Origin: Geofilum sp964396555
GTDB taxonomy: Bacteria; Bacteroidota; Bacteroidia; Bacteroidales; Marinilabiliaceae
NCBI GenBank assembly: GCA_964396555.1
Contig: CAYNFX010000046.1
Location: 1-14,135, forward strand
Length of the DNA: 14,135 nucleotides
Direction of reading: 5' to 3'
The translations under genes and the position numbers were made by a program. Positions 7,047-13,729 of the stretch are shown piece after piece. The notes beneath the pieces were generated by a model. That model did not search any database. It had not been told where the DNA came from and saw only the letters and a list, made by a program, of their open reading frames with translations. Every line of letters starts with the position of its first letter. Within the stretch, counting starts at the first letter, position 1.

Positions 7047-7764
7047 GCAGGTTAGGATAAGTATATTGTTCCTTTTGCTCTTCTGCTCCCTGTCTGTCAA
7101 TGCTCAGCTTGTGCCTGAAAAGCTGGATAGTGTTGTCCCTGACAGTATTGACTTCATTCCTGAATATCCTGTGTCTACAGATAGTATCGGTTTCAGAGCC
7201 ATACCTGGAACCCCTACCACAGAGAATATTGCACCTGTAAAAATTCTCCCTGACGAAGAATATTATCATTCACCCCATAAGGCTACAGTTTATGCAGCCG
7301 TTTTTCCGGGTGCAGGACAGATATACAACAAAAAGTATTGGAAATTACCCATACTGTATGGTGGTATTGGAGCATTGGTCTATGCAATCAACTTCAATTC
7401 CAGCTATTATGATAAATACAGGTCCGCTTACCGGGATTTTCTAATTCGTGATCCGGGAAATACAAGTTATGCCGAGTTTATACCTCCGGGACTTGCGATA
7501 GAAGATGTACAAGGACCATACTCGGATTGGTTTCAGAGATCACTTCAGAATAAGAAGCGCTATTATAAGAGGTCGCGCGATCTCAGTTACATAGGGATGG
7601 CGGCCCTGTATGTGATTAGTATCATTGATGCCAATGTTGATGCTCATTTTTATGACTTTGACATTAGTGATGATTTGTCAATGAGGGTAGAACCGACTAT
7701 GATTCAACCTATGGGACAGACGGCATCCTCGTCATTAGGCCTACAGGTTAAGTTTACGTTTTGA
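7000..7764 (+). CDS. DUF5683 envelope protein
   Basis: I recognise the DUF5683 family but no function is known to me. The frame is open from GTG 6952; ATG 7000 was chosen because it gives a 254-residue protein whose N-terminus is a basic region followed by a hydrophobic core and VNAQ, a likely signal peptidase site near residue 35. An acidic, proline-rich stretch follows the signal. The conserved core begins HKATVYAAVFPGAGQIYNK, then WKLPILYGGIGALVYAI (a membrane-like segment), YYDKYRSAYRDF and FQRSLQNKKRYYKRSRD. A second hydrophobic stretch (YIGMAALYVISIIDANVDAH) and an LQVKFTF end complete it; the ending is beta-strand-like with a terminal Phe, as in outer-membrane proteins. The gene overlaps parB by 47 bp in another frame. 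Its constant position between parB and a lytic transglycosylase in this phylum suggests an envelope role. Confidence 0.85.
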   Translation: MSLSRLLQYWTGQRLKQVRISILFLLLFCSLSVNAQLVPEKLDSVVPDSIDFIPEYPVSTDSIGFRAIPGTPTTENIAPVKILPDEEYYHSPHKATVYAAVFPGAGQIYNKKYWKLPILYGGIGALVYAINFNSSYYDKYRSAYRDFLIRDPGNTSYAEFIPPGLAIEDVQGPYSDWFQRSLQNKKRYYKRSRDLSYIGMAALYVISIIDANVDAHFYDFDISDDLSMRVEPTMIQPMGQTASSSLGLQVKFTF

Positions 7765-7766
7765 CC

Positions 7767-7788
7767 CTCAGATCTGGTGGAATCTGAG
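7767..7788 (+). repeat. Hairpin between the DUF5683 and transglycosylase genes
   Basis: CTCAGAT and ATCTGAG form a 7-bp perfect stem with an 8-nt loop, two bases after the DUF5683 stop. No T-run follows, so it is more likely an mRNA processing or stability element than a terminator. Confidence 0.4.
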
Positions 7789-7826
7789 AGGTAATTAGTT
7801 AATGTTGCGTTCAAACACAAAGAATT

Positions 7827-9362
7827 ATGAAGAGACTATTGTTGATATTAGTAGTGCTGATGTTGCTCCCGTTCCAAAAGAACGTATTGGCTTCGGGCAT
7901 GGTCAACCCCGATGATTATGCAGCTTCGCTCGACAGTATGGTCAGCCTATGGCACAACAGACCCTCGGTCGGTGAGCTTGTTGTTGATACTATTATTGAG
8001 AGTGCTGAAAATCTTATTGAGGAACTGCCCGACTCGGTCTATATTGCACGTCTGGCTGCCATAAATACACCTATACAGCTAACATTCAATAGTCAGGTAA
8101 AATCATATATAAAGCTTTATACCCAGAAGCGCCGTGATCAGGTGGAACAAATGCTAGGTCTGTCCCAGTATTATTTTCCAATCTTTGAAGAAATGCTTGA
8201 TGCCGCCAATCTTCCTCACGAATTGAAATATCTTCCTGTGATAGAGTCAGCTCTTAATCCAAGGGCAATTTCTAAAGCAGGAGCTAGTGGCATCTGGCAG
8301 TTTATGTATTATACCGGAAAGAAATACGGACTTGAAGTCAGTTCTTATATTGACGAGCGACGCGATCCTGTAAAAGCCTCAAAGGCGGCTGTAGCTTTCC
8401 TTTCAGACCTATATGATATATATGGAGACTGGAAGCTTGTTATTGCTGCATACAACTGTGGACCTGGTAATGTCAACAAGGCTATCAGGCGTACAGGAGG
8501 CAAGACCGACTTCTGGGAAATTTATTATCGCTTACCCCGTGAAACAAGAGGATACGTACCTGCCTATATTGCAGCTGTATATACATTCAATTATTCAAGG
8601 GAACATGGCCTGCACCCAAAGGCACCGCAATTACCTGTAGCAACCGATACAGTAATGGTATATCAACCTCTGCATTTCAAGCAGATTTCAGAGATGACAA
8701 ACATTCCCGTAGAGGTAATTCGTGATTTGAATCCACAGTATCGCCTGGATGTAATCCCTGCGAAAGACAAGATGTATCCGCTTCGTCTTGCTTTTGATCA
8801 TACCACGATGTTTGCATCACTTGAGGATACAATATATAGTCACCGCCGCCTGGAGCTATTTCCAGACAATAAGCTTGTTGCCGCGCCTTTGGAAGCATCC
8901 TCACTCCCTGTTGTTGCACCTTCCGGCACTGAAGCAATATACTATACTGTTAAATCGGGTGATGTCGTGGGTCTGATTGCAGATTGGTTTGATGTTAGGA
9001 CTGCTGACCTTCAATACTGGAATAATATCAAGCGTAATATGATAAGGGTGGGCCAGAAGCTGGTGATTTATGTACCAAAGGCAAAAGCTGACCATTACAG
9101 GAATGTTGCCCAAAGACACGGAAGCTCTGGGGCTTCCGTAAAATTGGTCACTACTGCATCATCTCAGAGCACCACAACTCTGGTTAGTTCTGCATCTGAC
9201 ACTGGAGAATATGTTTATTACACAGTACGTTCAGGGGACAATATTTGGGCTATTGCAAAAAAGTATCCGGGAGTTTCTCCACAGGACATCCTGAATCTTA
9301 ACAGAATCTCGGATGCCACCAAGATAAAGCCCGGACAGAAATTGAAGATTAAACCTTTATAA
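7827..9362 (+). CDS. mltD: MltD-like lytic transglycosylase with GH23 domain and two LysM repeats
   Basis: The enzyme cleaves the MurNAc-GlcNAc bond of peptidoglycan, leaving 1,6-anhydroMurNAc ends. The 511-residue product starts with a signal peptide (KR, then a run of Leu/Val to about residue 22). The GH23 domain follows: catalytic Glu140 in ESALNP, GASGIWQFM (152-160), AYNCGPGNV (208-216) and YVPAYIAA. A spacer leads to two LysM peptidoglycan-binding repeats at about 372-417 (YYTVKSGD to KLVIYVP) and 463-509 (VYYTVRSGDNIWAIAKKY to KLKIKPL), joined by a Ser/Thr/Ala-rich linker. I see no lipobox Cys after the signal, unlike E. coli MltD, so it may be periplasmic or surface-exposed rather than a lipoprotein. 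It is 62 bp downstream of the DUF5683 gene in the parAB unit. Intact; the symbol is by architecture. Confidence 0.93.
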   Translation: MKRLLLILVVLMLLPFQKNVLASGMVNPDDYAASLDSMVSLWHNRPSVGELVVDTIIESAENLIEELPDSVYIARLAAINTPIQLTFNSQVKSYIKLYTQKRRDQVEQMLGLSQYYFPIFEEMLDAANLPHELKYLPVIESALNPRAISKAGASGIWQFMYYTGKKYGLEVSSYIDERRDPVKASKAAVAFLSDLYDIYGDWKLVIAAYNCGPGNVNKAIRRTGGKTDFWEIYYRLPRETRGYVPAYIAAVYTFNYSREHGLHPKAPQLPVATDTVMVYQPLHFKQISEMTNIPVEVIRDLNPQYRLDVIPAKDKMYPLRLAFDHTTMFASLEDTIYSHRRLELFPDNKLVAAPLEASSLPVVAPSGTEAIYYTVKSGDVVGLIADWFDVRTADLQYWNNIKRNMIRVGQKLVIYVPKAKADHYRNVAQRHGSSGASVKLVTTASSQSTTTLVSSASDTGEYVYYTVRSGDNIWAIAKKYPGVSPQDILNLNRISDATKIKPGQKLKIKPL

Positions 9363-9371
9363 TAATGGTAT

Positions 9372-9394
9372 ACAACTGTTGATTTGGCAGTTGT
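9372..9394 (+). terminator. Weak hairpin after the transglycosylase gene
   Basis: ACAACTG and CAGTTGT form a 7-bp perfect stem with a 9-nt loop, starting nine bases after the stop codon. The tail (GTTAAACC) lacks a T-run, so read-through into the metallopeptidase gene is possible. Confidence 0.4.
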
Positions 9395-9429
9395 GTTAAA
9401 CCATACCTGAAGTTAAACGTTTCAATAGG

Positions 9430-9452
9430 GCAAAATGTCAGCATTTTGCTGA
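9430..9452 (+). promoter_or_regulatory. Two mutually exclusive hairpins in the metallopeptidase leader
   Basis: GCAAAATG-TCAG-CATTTTGC (9430-9449, 8-bp stem) and TCAGCA-TTT-TGCTGA (9438-9452, 6-bp stem) share most of their bases, so only one can form. They lie about 35-55 nt upstream of an unusually strong Shine-Dalgarno. No known riboswitch family is recognised. Confidence 0.35.
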
Positions 9453-9485
9453 TGGCAGGCTTTTTGAGATATAAGGATTAAATAA

Positions 9486-9493
9486 AAAGGAGG
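9486..9493 (+). promoter_or_regulatory. Strong Shine-Dalgarno before the zinc metallopeptidase
   Basis: AAAGGAGG lies 4 nt before ATG 9498. It stands out because the other starts in this window lack such a motif, as is usual in Bacteroidota. It fixes the start codon choice. Confidence 0.75.
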
Positions 9494-9497
9494 ACAT

Positions 9498-10202
9498 ATG
9501 GTATCTATTCCATTATTGGTGATTTTTGGTTTTTTCGCACTGGCCAGCTGGATAGTTGGAGCACAGCTTAAGAGCAGGTTTGCTAAATATTCGCGGTCTA
9601 TTCTGCCCACTGGTTTGTCTGGTCGGGAGGTGGCTGAGAAGATGCTGCGTGAGAATGGTATTAATGACGTCAGAGTATTGTCTGTTCCCGGACAACTGAC
9701 AGATCATTACAATCCGAGCAATAAGACAGTAAATCTGAGTCCAGAGGTCTATAACGGGCGCAGTGTTGCTGCAGCCTCAGTAGCTGCACACGAATGTGGT
9801 CATGCCGTACAGCATGCTAGGGCTTATGGACCTTTGCAATTGCGTTCGGCACTAGTACCTATTCAAAATGTCAGTTCCAGACTGCTTAACATCATTTTTA
9901 TCACAATGTTTGCCGGTGCATTAATTCTTCCAGGTATTGTATCTTATGATGTAGCCTTGCTTGTAATAATTGGATGTTATGCAGTATTTGCAACGTTTGC
10001 AGTTGTTACTTTGCCTGTTGAAATAGATGCAAGCCGCAGAGCACTTGTATGGCTTAGCACATCAGGTATTACAGGTGGTCGCAGTCATGACGAAGCCAAG
10101 GATGCCCTTAGATGGGCTGCCTACACATACGTGGTGGCCGCCCTGTCTGCACTTGCAACCCTGTTTTACTATATCATGGTTTACCTTGGTAGGAGGGATT
10201 GA
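9498..10202 (+). CDS. YugP-family membrane zinc metallopeptidase (Zn_peptidase_2)
   Basis: This is a predicted membrane-bound zinc protease of the PF04298/YugP type; substrates are unknown. The 234-residue product has an N-terminal membrane helix (about 4-22), then LSGREVAEKMLRENGI and VPGQLTDHYNPSNKTVNLS, which are typical of the family. The zinc motif His98-Glu-Cys-Gly-His102 sits in AAHECGHAVQHA, with Glu99 the likely general base. Two more membrane segments span about 133-171. LPVEIDASRRA follows, with Glu175 a candidate third zinc ligand, and then a C-terminal membrane segment (about 208-229). Start ATG 9498 is set by the Shine-Dalgarno at 9486-9493. Transcription probably ends at the terminator at 10329-10357, inside the opposite gene. 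The last 22 bp overlap the RDD gene tail to tail. Intact. Confidence 0.92.
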   Translation: MVSIPLLVIFGFFALASWIVGAQLKSRFAKYSRSILPTGLSGREVAEKMLRENGINDVRVLSVPGQLTDHYNPSNKTVNLSPEVYNGRSVAAASVAAHECGHAVQHARAYGPLQLRSALVPIQNVSSRLLNIIFITMFAGALILPGIVSYDVALLVIIGCYAVFATFAVVTLPVEIDASRRALVWLSTSGITGGRSHDEAKDALRWAAYTYVVAALSALATLFYYIMVYLGRRD

Positions 10203-10942
10203 TCCTTTTCCAGTTCTGAGTAACTATGGATGATATTATAGTCCCAGACAAGGGTAATAAGAAATTCGCGGGTTGGCATTTCAGAAGAAACTGAAAGCTT
10301 TTTTGAAACCGCATCTTTAGTTTTTTGAAGCAGCGCTCCGTTGGAGTGCTGCTTTTTGTTTTGTTCGGTAATCAGCAACACCTCCTTAATAGTCCTAATA
10401 TCATTATCATTCAGAAGTTCTACTTGCGGAAAAACTATTTTGTGACCTATTGGTACTTCTGTCCACACTGTCTGATTAAGCCCGTGCTTGGATGGAACCT
10501 TTAATACCGTTGTTGCTGCTGCTATATCTCCCAGTCGTTGGCCCTTGCCATTGAGAATTATAACAAGTATTGCTATTCCTCCAAAGAAGAAGGTGACGTC
10601 GACAATCCTGAATACCCATCTGATTATTGCCGCACCTGCAGATAGAGGAGTTCCGTCAGCTTTGACTACTTTGATTTTCATAAGATACTTGCCGGGACTC
10701 TGACCGTTGAAAAATATTTCAAATAATAGGTGATAAAGCGTAAGTGGAATTAAGAGCACCAATACCATTGAACCCGCAGATTCTGAATATGTTTCCAGAA
10801 GTATGCTAAATAGAGCCACCAGTCCGGAATAAAGGCCCATCAACACTAGGTCAATAAATGTTGAAATGATACGGTCGCCTACGCTGGCGACCCTGAAACG
10901 GAGCTCGACATTTTGTGAGGTTTGTAGGTTAAATGTTTCCAT
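10181..10942 (-). CDS. RDD-family membrane protein with long cytoplasmic tail
   Basis: The 253-residue product has an N-terminal RDD domain (about 10-148) and a hydrophilic tail of about 100 residues. RDD hallmarks are FRVASVGDRIISTFIDLVL (Arg24, Asp31), a second helix around 58-79, GQSPGKYLMKIKVV (80-93) and RLGDIAAATTVL (136-147). The tail carries VFPQVELLNDNDIRTIKEVL, which I believe recurs in Bacteroidota relatives. RDD proteins are polytopic membrane proteins; some are ion antiporters and most are uncharacterised. This one is divergent from the SpoIIM gene with a 79-bp shared promoter region, which links it to the cluster at 11022-14135. Its 3' end overlaps the metallopeptidase gene by 22 bp and its coding strand is antisense to a strong terminator. 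Family sure, function unknown. Confidence 0.92.
   Translation of the reverse strand: METFNLQTSQNVELRFRVASVGDRIISTFIDLVLMGLYSGLVALFSILLETYSESAGSMVLVLLIPLTLYHLLFEIFFNGQSPGKYLMKIKVVKADGTPLSAGAAIIRWVFRIVDVTFFFGGIAILVIILNGKGQRLGDIAAATTVLKVPSKHGLNQTVWTEVPIGHKIVFPQVELLNDNDIRTIKEVLLITEQNKKQHSNGALLQKTKDAVSKKLSVSSEMPTREFLITLVWDYNIIHSYSELEKDQSLLPR
10329..10357 (+). terminator. Intrinsic terminator inside the antisense RDD coding sequence
   Basis: An 11-bp stem (AGCAGCGCTCC with GGAGTGCTGCT, one G-T pair) has a 3-nt GTT loop, runs into five T residues (10353-10357) and is followed by GTTTTG. The T-run is only on the plus strand, so it should stop the metallopeptidase transcript about 150 nt after its stop codon. 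On the other strand the same bases encode part of the RDD tail (about QHSNGALLQ). Confidence 0.82.
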
Positions 10943-10972
10943 CCTTTTGCTCAGTTATTGGATTATGCTAAA

Positions 10973-11006
10973 TTTGTTCAAAGTTAACCAAAAAGCGATA
11001 TTTTAG
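10973..11006 (+). promoter_or_regulatory. Possible SpoIIM-operon promoter
   Basis: TTTG (10973-10976) is followed after 22 bp by TATTTTAG (10999-11006), one mismatch from TAnnTTTG. The spacing is slightly long. The start of transcription would be close to 11013, a short distance before ATG 11022. Confidence 0.3.
10979..10986 (-). promoter_or_regulatory. Possible RDD promoter -7 element
   Basis: On the minus strand this reads TAACTTTG, an exact TAnnTTTG match and the same octamer as the candidate parA -7. It would start transcription about 30 nt before the RDD ATG. It overlaps the opposing SpoIIM promoter candidate, and no clear -33 box is seen. Confidence 0.3.
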
Positions 11007-11021
11007 CACCCATGGGCTGCA

Positions 11022-11996
11022 ATGAAGGAGATCTCTTTCATCAGATTAAACAAAAAACGCTGGTCGGACTTTGAAGACCAGATCTCTGGTAAGGATGTCA
11101 GAAACATTAGTCCTGATGACCTTGCATCCAATTATATCAAACTTACAGACGATCTGTCCTATGCCCGAACCTTCTACCCTCAGTCTGGTATTGTAGATTA
11201 TCTCAATACCCTGAGTTCGAAAGCTCATGCTCAAATTTACAGAAATAAAAGGGAAAGAAGTGACAGGCTGACAGGCTTTTGGCTTAGGGAACTGCCATTA
11301 GAGATTTATTACATAAGGAAGGACATCCTTATTTCTTTTTTGATTTTTTTGGGTGCTTTCCTTGTAGGTTGGTTATCTGCCTTTCAGGAAGAAGATTTTG
11401 TCCGTGCCATTCTTGGTAATGCCTATGTCAACTATACTATTGACAATATTTCAAAAGGTGATCCTCTAGGTATTTACGGAGATCTTACTCCATTTAGTAT
11501 GTTTTTTCAAATAGCTTATAACAATATCAGGGTTTCCGTAGTGGCCTTTATATTTGGGCTACTTACTCCTATTGGTACGGCTGTGATACTTATGCGTAAT
11601 GGAATTATGGTAGGCGCATTTTTGTCTTTCTTTTTCCAGTATTCCCTTGGAAAAGTATCCGTTATGGGCGTGATGCTTCATGGTACCATGGAACTTTCAG
11701 CTATTGTATTGGCGGGGGGAGCCGGCTTGATGCTTGGCCGAAGCCTTTTGTTTCCAGGTACCTATACCCGCCGATATCAGTTTGTGCGTGCAGCTACCAG
11801 GGGAACAAAACTTGTCATTGGTCTTATGCCATTTTTTATATTAGCAGCTATTATTGAGAGTTATGTTACCAGATACTACAAGGAGATAGGCTTCTGGGCA
11901 GAGTTTGGCATTATCTTGATATCACTGCTGTTTATGGTCTTTTATTTTTTAGTATATCCCAAAATAACTCACGATAAACTCGAAAAACCTAAGTAA
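11022..11996 (+). CDS. SpoIIM-family (stage II sporulation protein M-like) membrane protein
   Basis: The 324-residue product has an N-terminal cytoplasmic part of about 95 residues (RLNKKRWSDFEDQI, YIKLTDDLSYARTFYP) and then about six membrane segments, near 101-120, 171-191, 194-209, 215-240, 264-282 and 294-312. The conserved block LHGTMELSAIVLAGGAGLMLG (219-239), with His220 and Glu224, is the hallmark of the DUF95/SpoIIM family. In endospore formers SpoIIM works with SpoIID and SpoIIP in engulfment; this lineage does not sporulate and neither partner is here, so the role must differ. In many non-sporulating bacteria this family is encoded with RDD, MoxR and DUF58 proteins. One base separates its stop from the next ATG, so the downstream genes are translationally coupled. 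Family sure, function unknown. Confidence 0.92.
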   Translation: MKEISFIRLNKKRWSDFEDQISGKDVRNISPDDLASNYIKLTDDLSYARTFYPQSGIVDYLNTLSSKAHAQIYRNKRERSDRLTGFWLRELPLEIYYIRKDILISFLIFLGAFLVGWLSAFQEEDFVRAILGNAYVNYTIDNISKGDPLGIYGDLTPFSMFFQIAYNNIRVSVVAFIFGLLTPIGTAVILMRNGIMVGAFLSFFFQYSLGKVSVMGVMLHGTMELSAIVLAGGAGLMLGRSLLFPGTYTRRYQFVRAATRGTKLVIGLMPFFILAAIIESYVTRYYKEIGFWAEFGIILISLLFMVFYFLVYPKITHDKLEKPK

Positions 11997-11997
11997 G

Positions 11998-12957
11998 ATG
12001 GAAAAACCCAAAGTTATTCTGAATAAGAAACGTGATTTTTCTGACGTCATCAACGCCACTTTTTCATTCATTTCCCAGGAAATAAAGGTCTATGGTAAGT
12101 TGCTTCTATACTATGGAGGTATTCCTATCCTTGCCATTTCGATTATGGGAGCCTTTTTATCTGGTACAGAGCTGTCAACAATATTTGCGAGCCTGGAATC
12201 AGGCGGTGATTATGATTTGGGTCTCAATTACCAGCTAAAAGTGATAGCTGCCAATCTTCTGAATGCATTGGTATATGCTTGTATCTCTGGTCTTACCTTC
12301 GCATATTTAGTACAGTACAAGCTATATGGTTCTGGAGGTTTTCAGGTACAGGATGTATGGAAACGCTTTAAGAAAGGTTTTGCAAACCTGTTTTTGTTCG
12401 GGGTGCTTCTTTTTTTTATCTCAGCTATTGTTGGGGTAGTTATTGCTCTTATAGTTTTTCTGATCGGAACTATGGGTGGGCCGGTAGTATTGGCATTAGT
12501 ATTTGGTATTCCGGCCTTCATTTTTATGTTTTGTGTTGTAGTGTACTTTGCTGTGACTTTCTCTACAGCCGGAATGATAATCTACGACGAAAACCCTGAT
12601 TTTGGCGGGATCTTCACCAGATGTTTTGAACTTATTAAGGGGAGTTGGTGGCAAACCTTCGGTGTTTTATTTATATTGATGATAATATATTCAATGGTAT
12701 CATCTCTATTTTCAATTCCTGTGTTAATATCCGGGGTTTTGGAAGGAATTGCATTTGCAAATGGCTCTGAAGTCATCGCAACAGATAGCAAATCATTTTC
12801 TTTTGTATTTACTTCCCTTATAAGCACGCTTGGTTCTAATGTGTTGTATCCCGTCGTTGCTATAGGATGCGGTATACAGTACTTTAATCTTAGGGAGAAA
12901 AGGGAGAATCTGGATCTTCTTGGAAGAATTGAAGACATTTCAGGCTCATCTATTTAA
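11998..12957 (+). CDS. Polytopic membrane protein of the SpoIIM cluster, unnamed
   Basis: I do not recognise a named family with confidence. The 319-residue product begins with a basic, hydrophilic stretch (MEKPKVILNKKRDFSDVINA) and has about six hydrophobic segments near 35-55, 82-106, 128-157, 162-188, 217-247 and 268-296. It ends in a charged cytoplasmic tail (NLREKRENLDLLGRIED). The layout and the FELIKGSWWQTFGVLF block before the fifth segment recall the membrane domain found in some glycerophosphodiester phosphodiesterases and related DUF membrane proteins, but there is no catalytic domain. The ATG lies one base after the SpoIIM stop, and its first residues (EKPK) repeat the SpoIIM C-terminus (EKPK). 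A scaffold or transport partner of the neighbouring proteins is possible but only by context. Confidence 0.75.
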   Translation: MEKPKVILNKKRDFSDVINATFSFISQEIKVYGKLLLYYGGIPILAISIMGAFLSGTELSTIFASLESGGDYDLGLNYQLKVIAANLLNALVYACISGLTFAYLVQYKLYGSGGFQVQDVWKRFKKGFANLFLFGVLLFFISAIVGVVIALIVFLIGTMGGPVVLALVFGIPAFIFMFCVVVYFAVTFSTAGMIIYDENPDFGGIFTRCFELIKGSWWQTFGVLFILMIIYSMVSSLFSIPVLISGVLEGIAFANGSEVIATDSKSFSFVFTSLISTLGSNVLYPVVAIGCGIQYFNLREKRENLDLLGRIEDISGSSI

Positions 12958-12990
12958 CTGTAATTATTTGGGAAACCCAGGGCTATAGAA

Positions 12991-13704
12991 ATGAAGGCAA
13001 AACGTGTTATAGTTCCACTTCTTTGGTTGTTTATCTTTCTTTTTAATGCCACAGGCATTGAGAAGGAGGAGGTCGCCATATGGGATGATAACAGCTATGT
13101 GGAATACAGGAGCCCAGAGGTCGCTGATGTTGAATTATTGAAGCAGGATCCCCGCTATGATTATGAGTTGGTTAACAATCGGCCGGGATGGTTGGCCAGA
13201 CTTTTTAACAGGTTTATTGAGATGCTTGTTGGGGAGTCAGAGGGCTTAACTTGGGTCAGTATCGTGTTGATTGGGCTCATGGTTATTGGCTTTATTATTT
13301 TCATCCTGCGTCTGCTTGATATCCCTGTAGTGGGTTTTATAGTTTTTGCCAAGGCAGGCAAGAAAGAAGATTTGCTTTTTGCAGACAATGACAGTTCAGA
13401 TAGTGATGACAGGTTAACAAAGCTTTTGGAGATGTACCGTAGTAACGGCGCTTTTAGAGAAGCTGTGAGGTTGCTTTATCTGCTTACCCTCAGGAAGTTT
13501 GAAAGTCGTGGTATTCTTGAGTTAAGAGACTATAAGACCAATAGGGATTATATTCGTGAGATCAGGGATACTACTCTTAGGGAACTGTTTTCTAATCTTG
13601 TAAAGATATACGATCATGTCTGGTTCGGCCAGTATGATCCTGACTCGCTGATGTATGAGAAGATAGAGACTGTATTCAGCAAGGCTTTAGGCGGTCAGCA
13701 ATAG
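12991..13704 (+). CDS. DUF4129-domain membrane protein
   Basis: The 237-residue product starts with a hydrophobic N-terminus (about 5-20, signal peptide or anchor). A short extracytoplasmic acidic segment with WDDNSYVEYRSP and KQDPRYDYELVNNRPGW follows, then a membrane helix (about 88-108), a loop with Lys and Asp/Ser-rich residues (about 121-140), and a cytoplasmic C-terminal domain. That domain carries AVRLLYLLTLRKFESRGILEL, TNRDYIREI and KIYDHVWFGQYD, matching DUF4129. DUF4129 domains are commonly found at the C-terminus of transglutaminase-type proteins and next to MoxR/DUF58 genes. Its function is unknown. It lies 33 bp after the previous gene and 25 bp before the next, in one operon. 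Intact. Confidence 0.85.
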   Translation: MKAKRVIVPLLWLFIFLFNATGIEKEEVAIWDDNSYVEYRSPEVADVELLKQDPRYDYELVNNRPGWLARLFNRFIEMLVGESEGLTWVSIVLIGLMVIGFIIFILRLLDIPVVGFIVFAKAGKKEDLLFADNDSSDSDDRLTKLLEMYRSNGAFREAVRLLYLLTLRKFESRGILELRDYKTNRDYIREIRDTTLRELFSNLVKIYDHVWFGQYDPDSLMYEKIETVFSKALGGQQ

Positions 13705-13729
13705 ATGCATTAATGGTTAACAAACAATA

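Noticed and set aside
11022..11996. Evidence of sporulation from the SpoIIM name
   Set aside because: SpoIIM-family proteins are widespread in non-spore-formers. No SpoIID/SpoIIP or other spore genes are present and the context is Bacteroidota.
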